Below, in pieces: positions 1 through 11,160 of a DNA stretch of 64,000 bases. A program made the position numbers and the translations under genes. The stretch comes from Ahaetulla prasina (Eukaryota; Chordata; Lepidosauria; Squamata; Colubridae): positions 168,583,752 to 168,647,751 of the forward strand of contig NC_080540.1 in the NCBI RefSeq assembly GCF_028640845.1, in the 5' to 3' direction. How positions within the stretch are numbered: the first letter of the stretch is position 1; each line of letters starts with the position of its first letter. Under the pieces are notes generated by a model. That model ran no database searches, was not told where the DNA came from, and saw only the letters and a program-made list of their open reading frames with translations.

Positions 1-606
1 AAAAAAAACACCTCCAAGACTACTCTCACTGACAGAGACAGGACAAGTCACGGGAATATAAATTGAGAGCAAATCCCATTCCTTATCAGCACTGTTCTCC
101 TTCTCCCCAGGTATCAAATTTCTTCTCAGTTCAATCAATCTAAGGCAAAGTCTTCTTCAAGATCTGCTTGTGTCTTGTTGACTTCAGACACATGTCAAAT
201 AGTTATCTTGGCAACAGTATGGAAATAGTTTGTATTATCTTCTTCAGGGATGCTTTTTTCAACACCCCAGAGTAGCCTACAGCCCAGGTATTCCTTTGTG
301 GTCTCCAATCCAAAAACTCATCAAGTCTCAACTTGCTAAGCTTCCAAAGCCAAGACTGATACTTATTTTCTATCCTTTTTTTTCCCTTTTGCTCACTGAT
401 GTCAATAACCCAGTAAATAAGAAAGTATGGGAAGATCCCAAACTCTAAAATAAAGAGGCCGTCACTCAGTCCTTCCCTCACAAACATTCACTGCAGAGAG
501 ATTAGTGTGAGGAGCAGATATTAGTTTAGACAAAGTTGTGTCTAGGCAAGAAGTATCTTCTGAGCCTCTTCCATTTCAGCCGTTCGAAGGATGAAGGAAG
601 CTAATG
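1..606. other. Unassigned AT-rich stretch
   Basis: I recognise no repeat family or exon here. A 94-codon minus-strand open frame (203-487) has no motif I recognise and no clear coding signature, so I do not call it a gene. Confidence 0.4.
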
Positions 607-614
607 TTTGTAGC

Positions 615-1031
615 CAGTGGTGAAATGTAAAATTTGTTACTACCGGTTCTGTGAGTGTGGGTATGTGGGGGGGGAGGGAGGGTAATGTGACTGGGTGGGT
701 GTGGCCAACTCTTTTTTTAACTTTTAAAAGCATTTTTTCTACAACCTCTTCGGCTGAAGAGGTCGTAGAAAAAATGCTTTTAAAAAGCTCTGATGATCCC
801 AGCTGAGCCACACAATCATTAGGGTTTTTTTGGGTTACTTTTAAAAGCATTTTTTTGGCCAAAGAAAAAATGGTTTTAAAAGTAAAAAAAAACAAACCTC
901 TGATGATCACGCGGCTCAGCTGGGCGGGGGCGGGGGAGGGCAGGGATTTTTGCTACCAGTTCTCCAAACCACCCGCTGCCATCGCTACTGGATCAGCCGA
1001 TTCAGTCTGAATCGGGGACATTTCACCCCTG
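615..1031 (+). mobile_element. hAT-like MITE, family B (417 bp)
   Basis: The ends are imperfect inverted repeats (CAGTGGTGAAATGT at the left, ACATTTCACCCCTG at the right). They are flanked by a perfect 8-bp target-site duplication, tttgtagc, at 607-614 and 1032-1039. CAG-type ends with an 8-bp duplication are the hallmark of hAT transposons. The inside carries TACTACCGGTTCTGTG near the left end and several self-complementary TTTTAAAAGCATTTTTT segments around 715-870. It has no transposase and must have been mobilised in trans. Confidence 0.85.
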
Positions 1032-1039
1032 TTTGTAGC

Positions 1040-1380
1040 CCATTTTAAGACTTTAAGAGGCAAGTTGTATGCATGATGATGGTTAAAATACATTGTGCAA
1101 GAAGATGCTCCTAGAATGGATGTCAGAATGGCTCCTAACATGGGAGGCAATGACATGTACAGTAGCTCAAATAATAACACTCAAAACCACTCTGGAAGTG
1201 ATGGCAGGTTCTGCTGGAAGAAAATCTGGTGAATTAAGAACAAGAAGTCCAAGGTTCTTGTTTACCCTCAGCCACAAGAAGCTGCTTGGGGGAATTTGGG
1301 TGCGCAATACATAGGAAAGCCCCTACATTCCTAAATGGTTGGACAGAATTGGCCCAGACAAAATTATCTGCATTGCAGGG
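1040..1380. other. Unassigned stretch between two MITEs
   Basis: I see no recognisable element or exon. The 73-codon plus-strand frame at 1093-1314 has no family signature. Confidence 0.35.
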
Positions 1381-1750
1381 CAGGTAGTCCTCGAATTACG
1401 ACCACAACTGAGCCCAAAATTTAATTGCTAAGTGAGACAGTTGTTAAGTGAATTTTGCCCCATTTAACGACCATTCTTACCACAGTTGTTAAGTGTGGTT
1501 GTAACGTGGTTGTAAAGTGATTCTGGCTTCCACATTGACGTTGCTTGCCAGAAGGCTGCAAAAGAGGATTCACATGACCCCAGGACATAAATACGAGTCA
1601 GTTGCCAAGCATCTGAATTTTGACCATATGACCATGGGGATGCTGCAACGGTCGTAAGAGTGAAAAATGATCATAATAAGTCACGCTTTTCCGTGCCGTT
1701 GTAACTTGGAACACTCACTAGACGAATTGCTGTAAGTTGAGAACTACCTG
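1381..1750 (+). mobile_element. TA-flanked MITE (Tc1/mariner-like), family T
   Basis: The terminal inverted repeat is CAGGTAGTCCTCGA at the left, with its complement (AACTACCTG) at the right. The inside is made of repeated 'ttaagtgaat' and 'gaccattc' style motifs that recur in six other copies in this window. Better preserved copies are bordered by TA on both sides, which suggests a Tc1/mariner-type target. This copy has lost the TA. It has no coding capacity. Confidence 0.75.
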
Positions 1751-2041
1751 TTTGAGATTTGTCCAAATCCAGATGTTCAGCTGTGTAGCACCGCCTTCAA
1801 TAGCACGAGCTTGAATAGCCGCGACCACCAAAAAGATGCAAAGTAATCTTTTTTAATGTATCCTGTAAAGCTTGTGGGAATCTCTCCCTTCCTGCCCTCT
1901 GTTTGCTTTATTCAAACATGCTTCCTAACGATGGAGAAGTCCCACAGGATGACTTGCTTAATGCAGTCCCTGCACTGGAAAATCCAGGACTGAGTGCTAA
2001 ATTGTGAAGAATTGGCGGGATGCCTGATCCATATCTTTTGG

Positions 2042-2318
2042 GCTGTGGTGGAATTCAAGAAATTTTTACTACCAGTTCTGTAGGTGTGGCTTGGTGGGCG
2101 TGGCAGGGGAAGGATACTGTAAAATCTCCATTCCCTCCGCACTCCAGGGGAGGGTTACTGCAAAATCCCCATTTCCTGCCAATCAGCTGGGATTTGGGAG
2201 GCAGAGAATAGATGGAGGCAGGGCCAGTCAGAGGTGGTACTTACCGGTTCTCTGAACTACTCAAATTTTCTGCTACCGGTTCTCCAGAACTGGTTAGAAC
2301 CTGCTGAATACCACCTCT
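2042..2318 (+). mobile_element. hAT-like MITE, family A
   Basis: This is a copy of the roughly 290-bp family whose inside reads TACTACCRGTTCTGTRGG near the left end and CGGTTCTCCAGAACTGGT near the right end. The 8-bp duplication tcttttgg is at 2034-2041 and 2319-2326. The terminal motifs are diverged (GCTGTGGTGG at the left). Six copies of this family are in the window. The plus-strand frame here is not a gene. Confidence 0.8.
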
Positions 2319-2326
2319 TCTTTTGG

Positions 2327-3097
2327 GGGATTAACCTAGATTTTTCTCTCCCAATCTGTCAGAAACCTATCCTTCCCTGAACTAAGGAAATAGCAAAACA
2401 AAAACAAAAACAACAAAAAAAGGAGAGTTACTGGTAATTGATGAGATTCCCTCCAGAGGAAGAAGAAATGTGCAAGCAAACAAGCAGACATCACATGCCC
2501 CCCAGCTGGGAGCTATAAATCCGGCATCCCTGGGGAACCCCATGGGAACGGAAGCCAAATGTTGGTGTCCCGGGACAGGGAAGAACTGATGTGCATCCTG
2601 ATGAAGATGCGCCAAGGAAGTGTGCCTGGCAGTGCTCCAGAGAGCTCTGGGCTTTCTCCTGCCTTTCTCAGATTCCTTTGTCTGCAATGCTCTTCCACAC
2701 AGCATTAAAAACACCAGAGAGGCAGGTAAAAGAGGCAACCCACTGGCAGCAGCAGGAGCAGAGCCTGCCTCTACTCGTTTGCTCTCCAGGCATCTGGATG
2801 CCCCCTCTTTGCTCAGTTTGAGGTTCCTTCTTCTTTTTCTAACAGCTTTAGTAAGTGCTCAGACTGGTTGTTGATTGCGAATCAAACCAAATAGGCTTGA
2901 GTTTGGGAGGGGGGGGAAGGAATTGTGTTTTGTGTGTGCTCCAAACCTGTAAATTGATGACTTTAGGGATGTTGTAAAACAATGTTTGAGCTTTGGAAAA
3001 TGGGGGTGGGCAGGTGGGACATTAAGCATTTATAAGCCTTGGGAATATTGTGTGTGTGTGGGGGGGAATCCTTTAAAATCAGTTTTTAGGATTAGAG
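2327..3097. other. Unassigned stretch
   Basis: No element was recognised. An antisense open frame of 118 codons (2382-2738) and overlapping frames on the other strand have no motif. G-runs occur near 2906-2918 and 3058-3066. Confidence 0.35.
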
Positions 3098-3110
3098 TAA
3101 GTAACTTTTA

Positions 3111-3466
3111 GGGGACGCGGTGGCTCAGGGGCTAGGACATTGAGCTTGTCGATCAAAAGGTCGGCAGCTCGGAGGTTCGAATTCCTAGTGCTGCCGTGTA
3201 ACGGGATGAGATCCTGTTACTTGTCCCAGCTTCTGCCAACCTAGCAGTTTCGAAAGCACGTAAAAATTCAAGTAGAAAAAATAGGAACCATCTTTGGCGG
3301 GAAGGTAACAGCGTTCTGTGCGCCTTTGGCGTTGAGTCATGCCAGCCACATAACCATGGAGACGTCTTCGGACAGCGCTGGCTCTTCGACTTTGAAATGG
3401 AGATGAGCACCGCCCCCTAGAGTCGGCAAAAACTAGCACCTATGTGCGAGGGGAACTTTTACCTTT
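3111..3466 (+). mobile_element. Sauria-type SINE (tRNA head, BovB-like 3' end)
   Basis: The 5' part is tRNA-like: an A-box-like segment (GGTGGCTCAGGGGCTAGG) and a B-box-like segment (GGTTCGAATTC, 3173-3183), which act as an RNA polymerase III promoter in this family. The body ('cccagcttctgccaacctagcag', in part) and the 3' end (gaggggaacttttacctttt) match the layout of squamate Sauria SINEs, whose tail resembles that of BovB LINEs. The perfect 13-bp target-site duplication taagtaactttta lies at 3098-3110 and 3467-3479. Antisense open frames across it are SINE sequence. Confidence 0.92.
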
Positions 3467-3479
3467 TAAGTAACTTTTA

Positions 3480-4369
3480 TTTTATTTTTCATTTGTTAAG
3501 TTTAATATCTTGTTTTTCTTCTGGGAGCTCAATACTCTGTATATAATGTACATATCCCCCTCCTATTTTATCAACAAACAGTCCCTTTGGTGGATGGGTG
3601 GCCATGTAAACAGACTAAAAAACAAACAGGCTTGAAAGTGGTTAGTCTGAGATAAGAACTTGGGGAGTATGAAATCTTTCCTTAACCATTACAGCATACC
3701 AGGGCAGGGCTGCCAAAATTCAACAGCTGTATAATTGCAATCCAATCAATCCAATCTTCATTATGGTCATAGATGATCATAGAAATGGTAGAATACAACC
3801 AATGAATAGTTTTGAAAGCTAAAAAAAAGTAAAACACACAAGGTTAAAATATGTGTGTGTACGCAAAGAAAAACAGGAAATAAATTTTAACAAATGAAAA
3901 ATAAAATAAAAGTTATTTACTAGAATCTTGAAAATTGATGTTAAAGGATCACCCCACAATATCCCCAAGGTTTAAAATCATTACCATCTCCCCCCACATT
4001 TTCCAAAGCTTGTTTACCAGATTCCTAACATTATGAGTTTACAAACAAAATCTAAAAAAAACACATTGTATACAGACACACAAATACACACAAACTTTTA
4101 CAACATTCCTAATGTTATGAGTTTACAAAAGAATCTAACAAAATATATTATATAGACACACACACATGCACATAAAATTACTAATTAAATGTATCATCAT
4201 CATCATTACAATCCAGAGTGTAGCTGTATTTTAATCTTTAATTTTATTAAAGCCTCAAATATGAAGCTTATTGAAAATAACAGTTATTTGAATTGGGCTA
4301 TTTGTTCTTTTGAGATGGTGCAGAGTTTTCCTCCCCAATAAATAAGCAAAAAGCATGATTATGTTACTT
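3480..4369. other. Unassigned AT-rich stretch
   Basis: It has short (CA)n-like runs (about 4075-4170) and A-rich sequence. I see no transposon end or exon. Confidence 0.35.
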
Positions 4370-4930
4370 TGTTGGGCAAGGCTTGGACACGAGCAATAGA
4401 TTGACATAAAACCTTTATGTGGCTGTCAAATTGGCTGTTCTGTCCCCCTCGCCTCAGTCCAAGCAATGACTTAATTAGCCGGCAACTATCAGTTTCTGGC
4501 AGCAAACTAGCGAGAGTCTGCCAAGTGTCTCTGTTATCTCTCTTGATGCCGATGAGTCAACCAGGAACAAACAGTACTTCAGCTCTAGTTAAGCCGTTAA
4601 TTTGCTTGCCACGAAGTTGTATAGCAGCCCTTGCTGCTTTTATATCCCGTGGGGTGTGGCTCCATGACTCAGCACTTCCTAGGCCTGCCCCACCCTTGCT
4701 TCTGTTGTTCCCGCCTCTCCTGCCTACGAAACCTAGGGTCCAGCCAGGCCTGATTGCCATCAGCCAGGTCTGGAGGCATGGCCGGGGGGGGGGTGGAAGA
4801 GTGAGGGGACGGAGGCCTTGTTATCTCTTCCACCTGGCCTGCGTCTGGCTCCTGGAGTTGAGCCAGGGAAGCCAGTGCTCCAGAGGTAAGTCCTGATGGC
4901 CCTTCCCCCTCACTTTCCGAGTCACTTTCT
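4370..4930 (-). mobile_element. Possible LTR or LTR-like block, minus strand
   Basis: Read on the minus strand the block has a promoter-like TATAAAAG motif (complement at about 4637-4650), a G+C-rich upstream part and a downstream part that finishes in CCCAACA at 4370. This is the order expected of a U3-R-U5 LTR. I could not find a matching pair of target-site duplications, so the boundaries are approximate. A 169-codon minus-strand frame (4669-5178) has an acidic, Pro/Ser-rich middle (PESDSESEGEG) but no domain I recognise; I do not call it a gene. Confidence 0.35.
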
Positions 4931-5289
4931 GGCAGGGCCCCGGGCTCGGGGGGGCGCAGACACAACACTGGCTTTTTGTGGCCTTTGGAGACTCCTGTAA
5001 CCTTTTGCTTAAAACTGACAATATAGTTTCCTCTCATTTTGAGATGGAAAGCAGATGAAAACCCTGGAAAGCAGATGTAAGCCTTGAAATAGCCATATCG
5101 GTTTAAAAACAAAGCTGCCTCATAAGAACACCTTTTATGTGTCGTGCGTTTCGCCACCCCTGTTTTGAAACTCTCCACTCACCAAAAATTTCAAGTGTGT
5201 CTATGTGCCTTGAAAAGATTATGCTCTCCTGTTCTAATACCTCTTGGAGTATCTTCTGCGAAAGCCATTGTCTTGCACCCTCAAGTTCC

Positions 5290-6005
5290 ATCTAGAGATC
5301 TAGCTGCAACGTAGTATTTCAAAAATTGACAGCCATCAATGAAAATTTGATGGATGTCCTCAACTGGATTCCAGAGGTTGGAATCAGGTTGTCATCATTA
5401 TGAATGGAAAGGTGAGAAATGATCCTTGTCTGAGTTTGCTTACTGTGCTAAGGCACAATTTATTTGGGGCGGGAGGGAGGCTTAACAGGGTTATGTATTC
5501 AGCTGCTGTGGTTTGTAAGCTGTGTTTTATAGATCAGCATTATATGATGATCCATTATATGATGATCCAGTTAATTATAGCATAGTGAAGATATTATGGT
5601 CAAACACCTATGGACCTAGTCCAACTTTCACATTTTAGACCTTTTTCTCTTAGGTCTTGATCTTGAAGCTTGACTCATCATTATAAAAACAAACCCTTGA
5701 ACTGGATCTCAGCGAACGTGTTTACTCATTTTGAATGCTATAGATTCCCCAGGCTGTCCAGTATTATGGTTCATCACATAGTTGGACAGGTGTTCAGACT
5801 GGATTTGGCATTTTTGTCTACTTATGTGGTCTACCTTTCCAAGGACCTGAGGCAGGTGTGAATGTTTGATGGTGTTACAGATATCGTTCGCAGGATGCAA
5901 GCTGTTCCCAGTTAAGCCGCCTTTTGCAATTGACTGATGGCAAATTTGTCAATGCCAAGGGTGTTCAAGTGATGCTGTTTTGAGATTGTACCCATGTTGC
6001 AATAG
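5290..6005 (-). mobile_element. Diverged RLE-type LINE fragment, upstream part
   Basis: The right end of this stretch (about 5930-6005) resembles, on the minus strand, the sequence after the C-terminal nuclease region of a squamate non-LTR element. It is continuous in family terms with 6236-6540, the two parts being separated by an inserted tRNA-derived SINE. The left boundary is uncertain and no open frame survives. Confidence 0.4.
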
Positions 6006-6232
6006 CACTTAGACTTATATACCACTTCACAGTGCTTTACAGCCCTCTCCAAGAAGTTTACAGAATCAGCATATCGTCTCCAACAATATGCTGATCCTCA
6101 TTTTTCTGACCTCAGAAGGATGGAAGGTTGAGTCAACCGTGAGCCTGGTGAGATTCGAACTGCCAAATTACAGGCAGCCGGCAGTCAGCAGAAGTACTGT
6201 AGTACTGCATTCCAGCTACTACACCACTCTTA
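6006..6232 (-). mobile_element. tRNA-derived SINE (MIR/CORE-like), minus strand
   Basis: On the minus strand it starts with a tRNA-like head (A-box-like GTAGCTGGAATGCAG; B-box-like GGCAGTTCGAATCTC). It continues through 'gttgactcaaccttcc' and ends in the tail 'aagcactgtgaagtggtatataa'. Related copies lie at 11161-11436, 31453-31735 and 54355-54566. It sits within an older RLE-type LINE remnant, so it inserted later. Confidence 0.7.
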
Positions 6233-6235
6233 GTA

Positions 6236-6540
6236 TTATCTTTGCTTGCTTCTGCCACAATAGTTTTATTTCGATTTGCAAGCCTTTGTATTTGGGATCT
6301 TCTCCAGTTCTCTCTCCTCTTCTGCTGTCTCCAGGTACTGCCACTATCCAGACTTTTTTATTTTTCTAATTGACAATTGTTAAATCTGATTTAGTATGTG
6401 GCAGGTGCCTGTCTGTTTGAATTCTAAAGTCCCAGAGCAGATTAGCTTCTTCGTTTTCTATGACTTTTTCTATTTATGGTTTCACAATGACATCAACGTA
6501 GTGTCTCACCAGGAATTGTTGTTGTAAGATTTTTAGGCTA
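6236..6540 (-). pseudogene. RLE-type LINE, C-terminal nuclease remnant
   Basis: Translated on the minus strand, segments resemble the C-terminal part of a non-LTR protein with an 'LLWDFRIQTD..LPH..PD', 'VIDVAVPG' and 'KYKGLQIEI' style order, known from RLE-type (restriction-like endonuclease) elements of reptiles. Frames are broken by several shifts and stops. Identification rests on my recall of that pattern and not on an alignment. The element would have been a self-copying retrotransposon; this copy is dead. Confidence 0.45.
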
Positions 6541-6544
6541 TTTA

Positions 6545-6762
6545 TTTAGGATAAATTCAACCCAAGGTGGCAAACATACCTCCTTTTTCCTCCTATTTTC
6601 CCCACAACAACCACAACCCTGGGAAGTGGGCTGGGTTATAAGAGAGAGAAATTGCCCCAAAGTCATCCAGCTGGCCTTTCATACCTAAGGGAGGCCTAGA
6701 ACTCACAGTCTCCTGGTTTGTAAGCCAGCACCTAAACCTCTAAACCCAATTGGCTCATTAAA
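6545..6762 (-). mobile_element. Old MIR-like tRNA-SINE, minus strand
   Basis: The reverse complement has a degraded tRNA head ('gagttctaggcctcc' B-box region), a CORE-like middle ('ccagctggatgactttgggg') and a tail 'ttgccaccttgggttgaattt' followed by taaataaa. Similar, more fragmentary relatives lie at 40585-40700, 41210-41345 and 47395-47605. Confidence 0.6.
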
Positions 6763-7147
6763 TGTAAAGAAGACAGGAATGTTACACTCTGAGTGAACAG
6801 TCAGTCTGAAGATACTTAAAACATCCACAGGTCTATGGAAGATTTCATGACCCTGTGTGAATGGCTACCATCCCATGTTTCCAAGAAGAGTTTCTAATTA
6901 TTTCTTGGGGACAGGATGCTTTTAAGAAGATTTATTAGCAGAGCAATTAAACCTGTGAGTTGCAACATAGCCGCAGAAGCAATCTTTCCGAAAGCAGAAT
7001 AACTTGAAGAAGACCTTGGGGTCTTCCATTTAAAAACAACCCTCTTGGGGCCTTTTATTGTTGCCCAAACATCACTGCTAATTAGTATGGTACTAAACAT
7101 TCTGCAATGTCAGCCCCTATCTTTAAAGCAGACTCTACCCCCACCCC

Positions 7148-7183
7148 ACCCCTTTTCTTTTCTTTTCTTTTCTTTATCAAGGA
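7148..7183 (+). repeat. Short (TTTTC)n pyrimidine tract
   Basis: A C-rich run (ccccaccccacccc) is followed by five or six TTTTC units, immediately before the 5'-truncated LINE at 7210. Confidence 0.8.
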
Positions 7184-7209
7184 AGCCTTTCCTTCAGATT
7201 TGCCTGCTT

Positions 7210-7877
7210 TAACCTAATCTTGCGTAGCTTCTTCTCTGGGAATATTGTACTACTAACTAGAGTGTACAAAACATTTGCTAGACCAATTCTTGAATATAGC
7301 TCATCTGTCTGGAACCCGCACTACATATCGGACATAAATACAATTGAGAGTCCAGAGATATTTCGCAAGAAGAGTCCTCCACTCCTCTGCTCGCAACAAA
7401 ATACCTTATGCCACCAGACTCCAAATTTTGGGCTTAGACAACTTAGAACTACTCCGACTTCAGTCTGACCTAAGCATAGTACATAAAATTATCTACCACT
7501 GTGTCCTACCTGTCAATGACTACTTCAGCTTCAACCACAACAATACATGAGCAAATAATAGATACAAACTCAAGGTAAACTGCTCCAAACTCGATTGCAG
7601 AAAATATGACTTCAGCAACAGGGTGGTCAATGCCTGGAATGCACTACCTGACTGTAGTTTCTTCCCCAAACCCCACAAACTTTAAGCTTAAACAGTCTAC
7701 TGTTGACCTCACCCTATTCCTAAGAGGTTTGTAAGGGGCATGCATAAGCATACCAGCGTGCCTACCGTCCCTGTCCTAATATTCCTTTTTTACTTACTCT
7801 TTTCATGTATCCAAATTATTTATACTTTTATCTGTTATCTTATATATGATTGACAAATTAAATAAATAAATAAATAC
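7210..7877 (+). pseudogene. CR1-like LINE, 5'-truncated ORF2 end and 3' tail
   Basis: The translated pieces read FFSGNIVLLTRVYKTFARPILEYSSSVWNPH, then after a frameshift RRVLHSS..KIPYATRLQILGL, NRYKLKVNCSKLDCRKYDFSNRVVNAWNALP. This is the post-catalytic C-terminus of a CR1-superfamily reverse transcriptase. The 3' region (ggggcatgcataagcatac..gcgtgcctacc) and an (AAATA)n tail at 7858-7877 follow. Stops and frameshifts break it. Copies of the same family are at 28807, 35729, 45158 and 52452. Confidence 0.85.
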
Positions 7878-8104
7878 TTCTCTATTCATGTTATCTGAAC
7901 CACCATTAAGGTCTTGGTTGCAGTACATTCTCCTTTGTCCCTTGACCTTTAGATTTTATTCCTCACTTAAACCACTTACAGTGCAGACCTGCCCAAGTTT
8001 ACTCAGAAAAAAGCTGTCTAGAGTTGTTTCATTACAAGATAGGTGGCAAATACATTTAATAAATAAACCTCACTGAAGTCAATAGGATTTTCTTTCAAGT
8101 AAGG

Positions 8105-8282
8105 CAATGGTGGGTTGCTTCCAGTTTGGTCCAGTTCGTAGTAAAACCAGGGGCAGGCTCCACCCACCCACCCGGATGTCATCATAGATGCTCTGCGCAT
8201 GTGCAGAAGCTCAGCACGTGTGTGAGCGAAGCGAGAGCGTGTGTGCGATCCTGTTGTGAACAGGTAAGTAAAACCCACCCTG
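8105..8282 (+). mobile_element. hAT-like MITE, family C (178 bp)
   Basis: Termini are CAATGGTGGGTTGC and AAACCCACCCTG. A perfect 8-bp duplication, aagtaagg, is at 8097-8104 and 8283-8290. The inside has 'ggctccacccaccc', 'atgctctgcgcatgtgcag' and 'aggtaagtaaaaccc', shared with 21839-22056 and 27953-28111. Confidence 0.88.
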
Positions 8283-8290
8283 AAGTAAGG

Positions 8291-9878
8291 GCATGTAAGG
8301 CTCTTAAAAGCTTTGCAGGTTGCCTCTCTATTTTTCAGGCTGTAAGCCAGAAATGTAATTTCTGCTCAAAATTTAAATTTCTGCTCAAAATTTAAAGGCT
8401 TTTTTTTGGTTAACATTTATTTTTGAACATGGGACAATTAAGAGCATTTGTATGTAACAAACGTTTCAATATAGCATCAAGTAAGAAGGAAGTTTAATCA
8501 AAAATTAGAATTTCTTTTTAGAAGTCATAACATCTTTAATGATTTTCTGTTTTCCTTTTGAGTTATGGTAACTTAAAACCACAGCAACTTCAAAGGAGAA
8601 ATTCCTTTTATTAATCAAACAGCGTTATAGCTGTGTGCGTGTAACATATTGAACTAATATATGTAATCTAAATGCTGTTGTGGAACATGCTAATCTAGGT
8701 TAACATTCATTTTGGTTAGGCTTTTAATGTTATCATGTTATATGATCCCAATCTGTTTTATCACTTTATTATTTATTATGCAAATCCAGATGCAGGTTAA
8801 TAATTCTATTTGAATGCAGCTGAAATCTGTAACTACTTAATCAATAATTAAAAGTTATACAGTTCTAACAGTATAACTCCCTGGTATGTTTCTAAATGCT
8901 CATCAGTTAAAACACTACTATAATTTAAAAAAATAAATCATTCCGTTTTTGATATGGAATGATTTATTTGTATATAACTTTGTAGGACAAAGAATATTAT
9001 TTCAAAGGTTTCATCCAGACTATAACTATTGATTTTATTATGCTTGATAGAGAGACAATACTGTCCGACCAAAGGAAAAAGTTCTGGTTTTTATTTTAAC
9101 TATGCCTGGAAGACGATTCCTGGCTCTAGCAATGACTGTGATACATAGTATGGCATGTAGATGTTGAAGGTTGTCCAATTAATTCAGTTTACACATTTTA
9201 ACCTTAAGATCACATTGTATTGTCTAGGGAGGGAAAAGTCCATACCAAACAATTCTGCATAACTACAAAATACAAACAGCCTTGTCTGCTTATAAAAGTC
9301 AGCAGGTTCCAGCTGCAGAGGTACTAAAAAGACAGGAGCCGCTGCCTCGGTGGGCTGGAGAAAATGTCAAACCCATTTTGGTAAGGACCAGCCCTTCCTT
9401 CCATCTGTTCAACTTCAAAGCGCTTTTTGCCCATCACAAATGTCACCAATTCACACCGGAAATGAGAGACAATTGTTTCTCAGCAAGAAACTGATGAGAA
9501 AAAGAGAGAGAGAGAGAGAAAAAAACAACACATTTTGTTTTTCCCCTTCCTTCCAATCAGAATAGGTAATATTCAGTCTGAACCAGGATTCCAAAAATCT
9601 TGGTTAGGTTCTCTTATTGCAATAAGTTATCTTACTGTATGATTATGCAAATCCATAATTGGTTTACCGTGTTTTACTATATAAATACAATTAGCTGAGT
9701 TCACCCATGTTGCTTATGCACAAACTAGGGCTGTGTAATCCTCCAGCAACTTTTGTTGCCCTCCCAAAGCTATCTCGAGCCACAATAGCTACAAAGGAGG
9801 GTTGTGCGGTTTCCCACTGTGTGAAATTATTTTCACCCCTAAAACAGATAAACACAAAGACTAATTGAATGTGGGAAA
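8291..9878. other. Unassigned AT-rich stretch with one perfect hairpin
   Basis: No gene or known transposon was recognised. At 8931-8969 there is a perfect 14-bp inverted repeat (aaataaatcattcc / ggaatgatttattt) around an 11-bp loop. A short (AG)n run is at about 9501-9520. Confidence 0.4.
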
Positions 9879-9882
9879 GTGT

Positions 9883-10450
9883 TGTTGGAAGAAATATCCA
9901 TCTGGGTTCAGTTCCAAGTGGGGACAAAGACACTGGAAACATGGAGGCTGCTTGGAAAGATGGTTTAATGGTGGTCAGGATCACATGGCTTGAGATCCTG
10001 AACAGAAAAGGGGCTGAGATCCTGTGTGCTCCCTGGTTTTATGCTTTTTCTGAGCTTTGAACTTTCTGGGGCACAGGAAGAGTATCCTGATTGGTTGTCA
10101 GACTCCCAGGGGGTGGGAGTCTTAGCTAACATTGTAGGTTGTCCCTCAAGCTTGCCTGAGCCTTGCTGGCTGATGTAATCTTCCCAGGTGCCATGTGGTG
10201 AGATGGGTAGAGGGCTAAGCCTATCATGTCCTGAGGGCCCTGTCTTAATCCCATCACCCTGGAGCTGAAGGTCTTCTGTGTTGTAGATAAGATGTCTTTT
10301 GTCTTTCTGGGGCTATTAACAAAGGTGGGGCCGCTTTCCAAGAGCATGTTTCTCCTTTTCTCATCCAGGAAGGTATAATATTCTGCTTTTTAAAATATTT
10401 CCTAGAATATTTCATTCTTCTAGGAGGGGGGTGGGTGCTAAATTCCTACA
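9883..10450. mobile_element. Solo LTR, 568 bp
   Basis: It starts TGTTGGAAG and ends TTCCTACA (TG...CA rule). It is flanked by a 4-bp duplication, gtgt, at 9879-9882 and 10451-10454. A second copy with its own 4-bp duplication is at 53207-53694. The long length and 4-bp duplication fit class I endogenous retrovirus or Gypsy-type LTRs. No internal retroviral sequence, primer-binding site or second LTR is next to it, so it is a recombinational remnant. Transcription strand is not certain. Confidence 0.85.
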
Positions 10451-10454
10451 GTGT

Positions 10455-11160
10455 ATTCCTCGGTCTACCAAGGAGATCGTTTGTTTTAAACAGGTGTAGT
10501 TTACCAGATTAATGTGGCTTCAGAAACTGGAAGCCGCATTAAATAATAGCAGAGATACAAAATAACTCTGTTTCCATCTGATGGTTATTCAGATTATTGC
10601 AGCTCACATTTGCAGGCTAAGATGTTAGTCTGCTTAAAACGAAAACTGAGAATTCAGGAATTATTGAGCTAGGGTCAAGATAACCTTCATTATCCCTCTA
10701 TGTGTTTTGTTGGGCAGTGAATTTAGAATTGTTTTGTTCCAGTTGTGAAACAATGAAGAGACAAAAATGCATGCATGTTTGCTTTAAATCACCTGGTAAT
10801 CTTCAATAGAACTTAATCTCCTTTCTGCCTGTTCTCATTTTAAAGGTTAATAGGAAAAGAAAGGAGAGACATTTTTAATTATGTGCAGAGGAAAGTATCC
10901 TGTAGTATGATATCACACTAATTATACTGCAACAATAACAACAGTCCTAAGGCTATCAAATCTGGCCTGCAAAAGATGATCACTAGATGGCAGCAGAGTT
11001 AGGGTTTTTCTGTATTCCTTTGCTGCCATCTGGTGATGGTCTGGATTTTTTTCAGCCCAGATATGGCGGTTTTTTTGCACATCCATTTGGTATCACTGAA
11101 ATGGAATGTGAATTGGAGCCACAGAGATATTTGCTACCATTTGAGCGAGGACTTTTGAAT
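10455..11160. other. Unassigned stretch
   Basis: Mixed-composition sequence with no recognised element. The plus-strand frame 10987-11241 runs into the SINE tail at its end and is not a gene. Confidence 0.35.

Noticed and set aside
203..487. 94-codon minus-strand open frame
   Set aside because: No recognised domain, no splice context I could support and no coding signature beyond length.
3153..3439. Two overlapping 84-85-codon minus-strand frames; similar ones at 18326, 20821 and 47016
   Set aside because: All lie in Sauria-type SINEs and simply read the SINE.
4417..4896. 159-codon plus-strand open frame
   Set aside because: It overlaps the LTR-like block and a competing antisense frame; no domain recognised.
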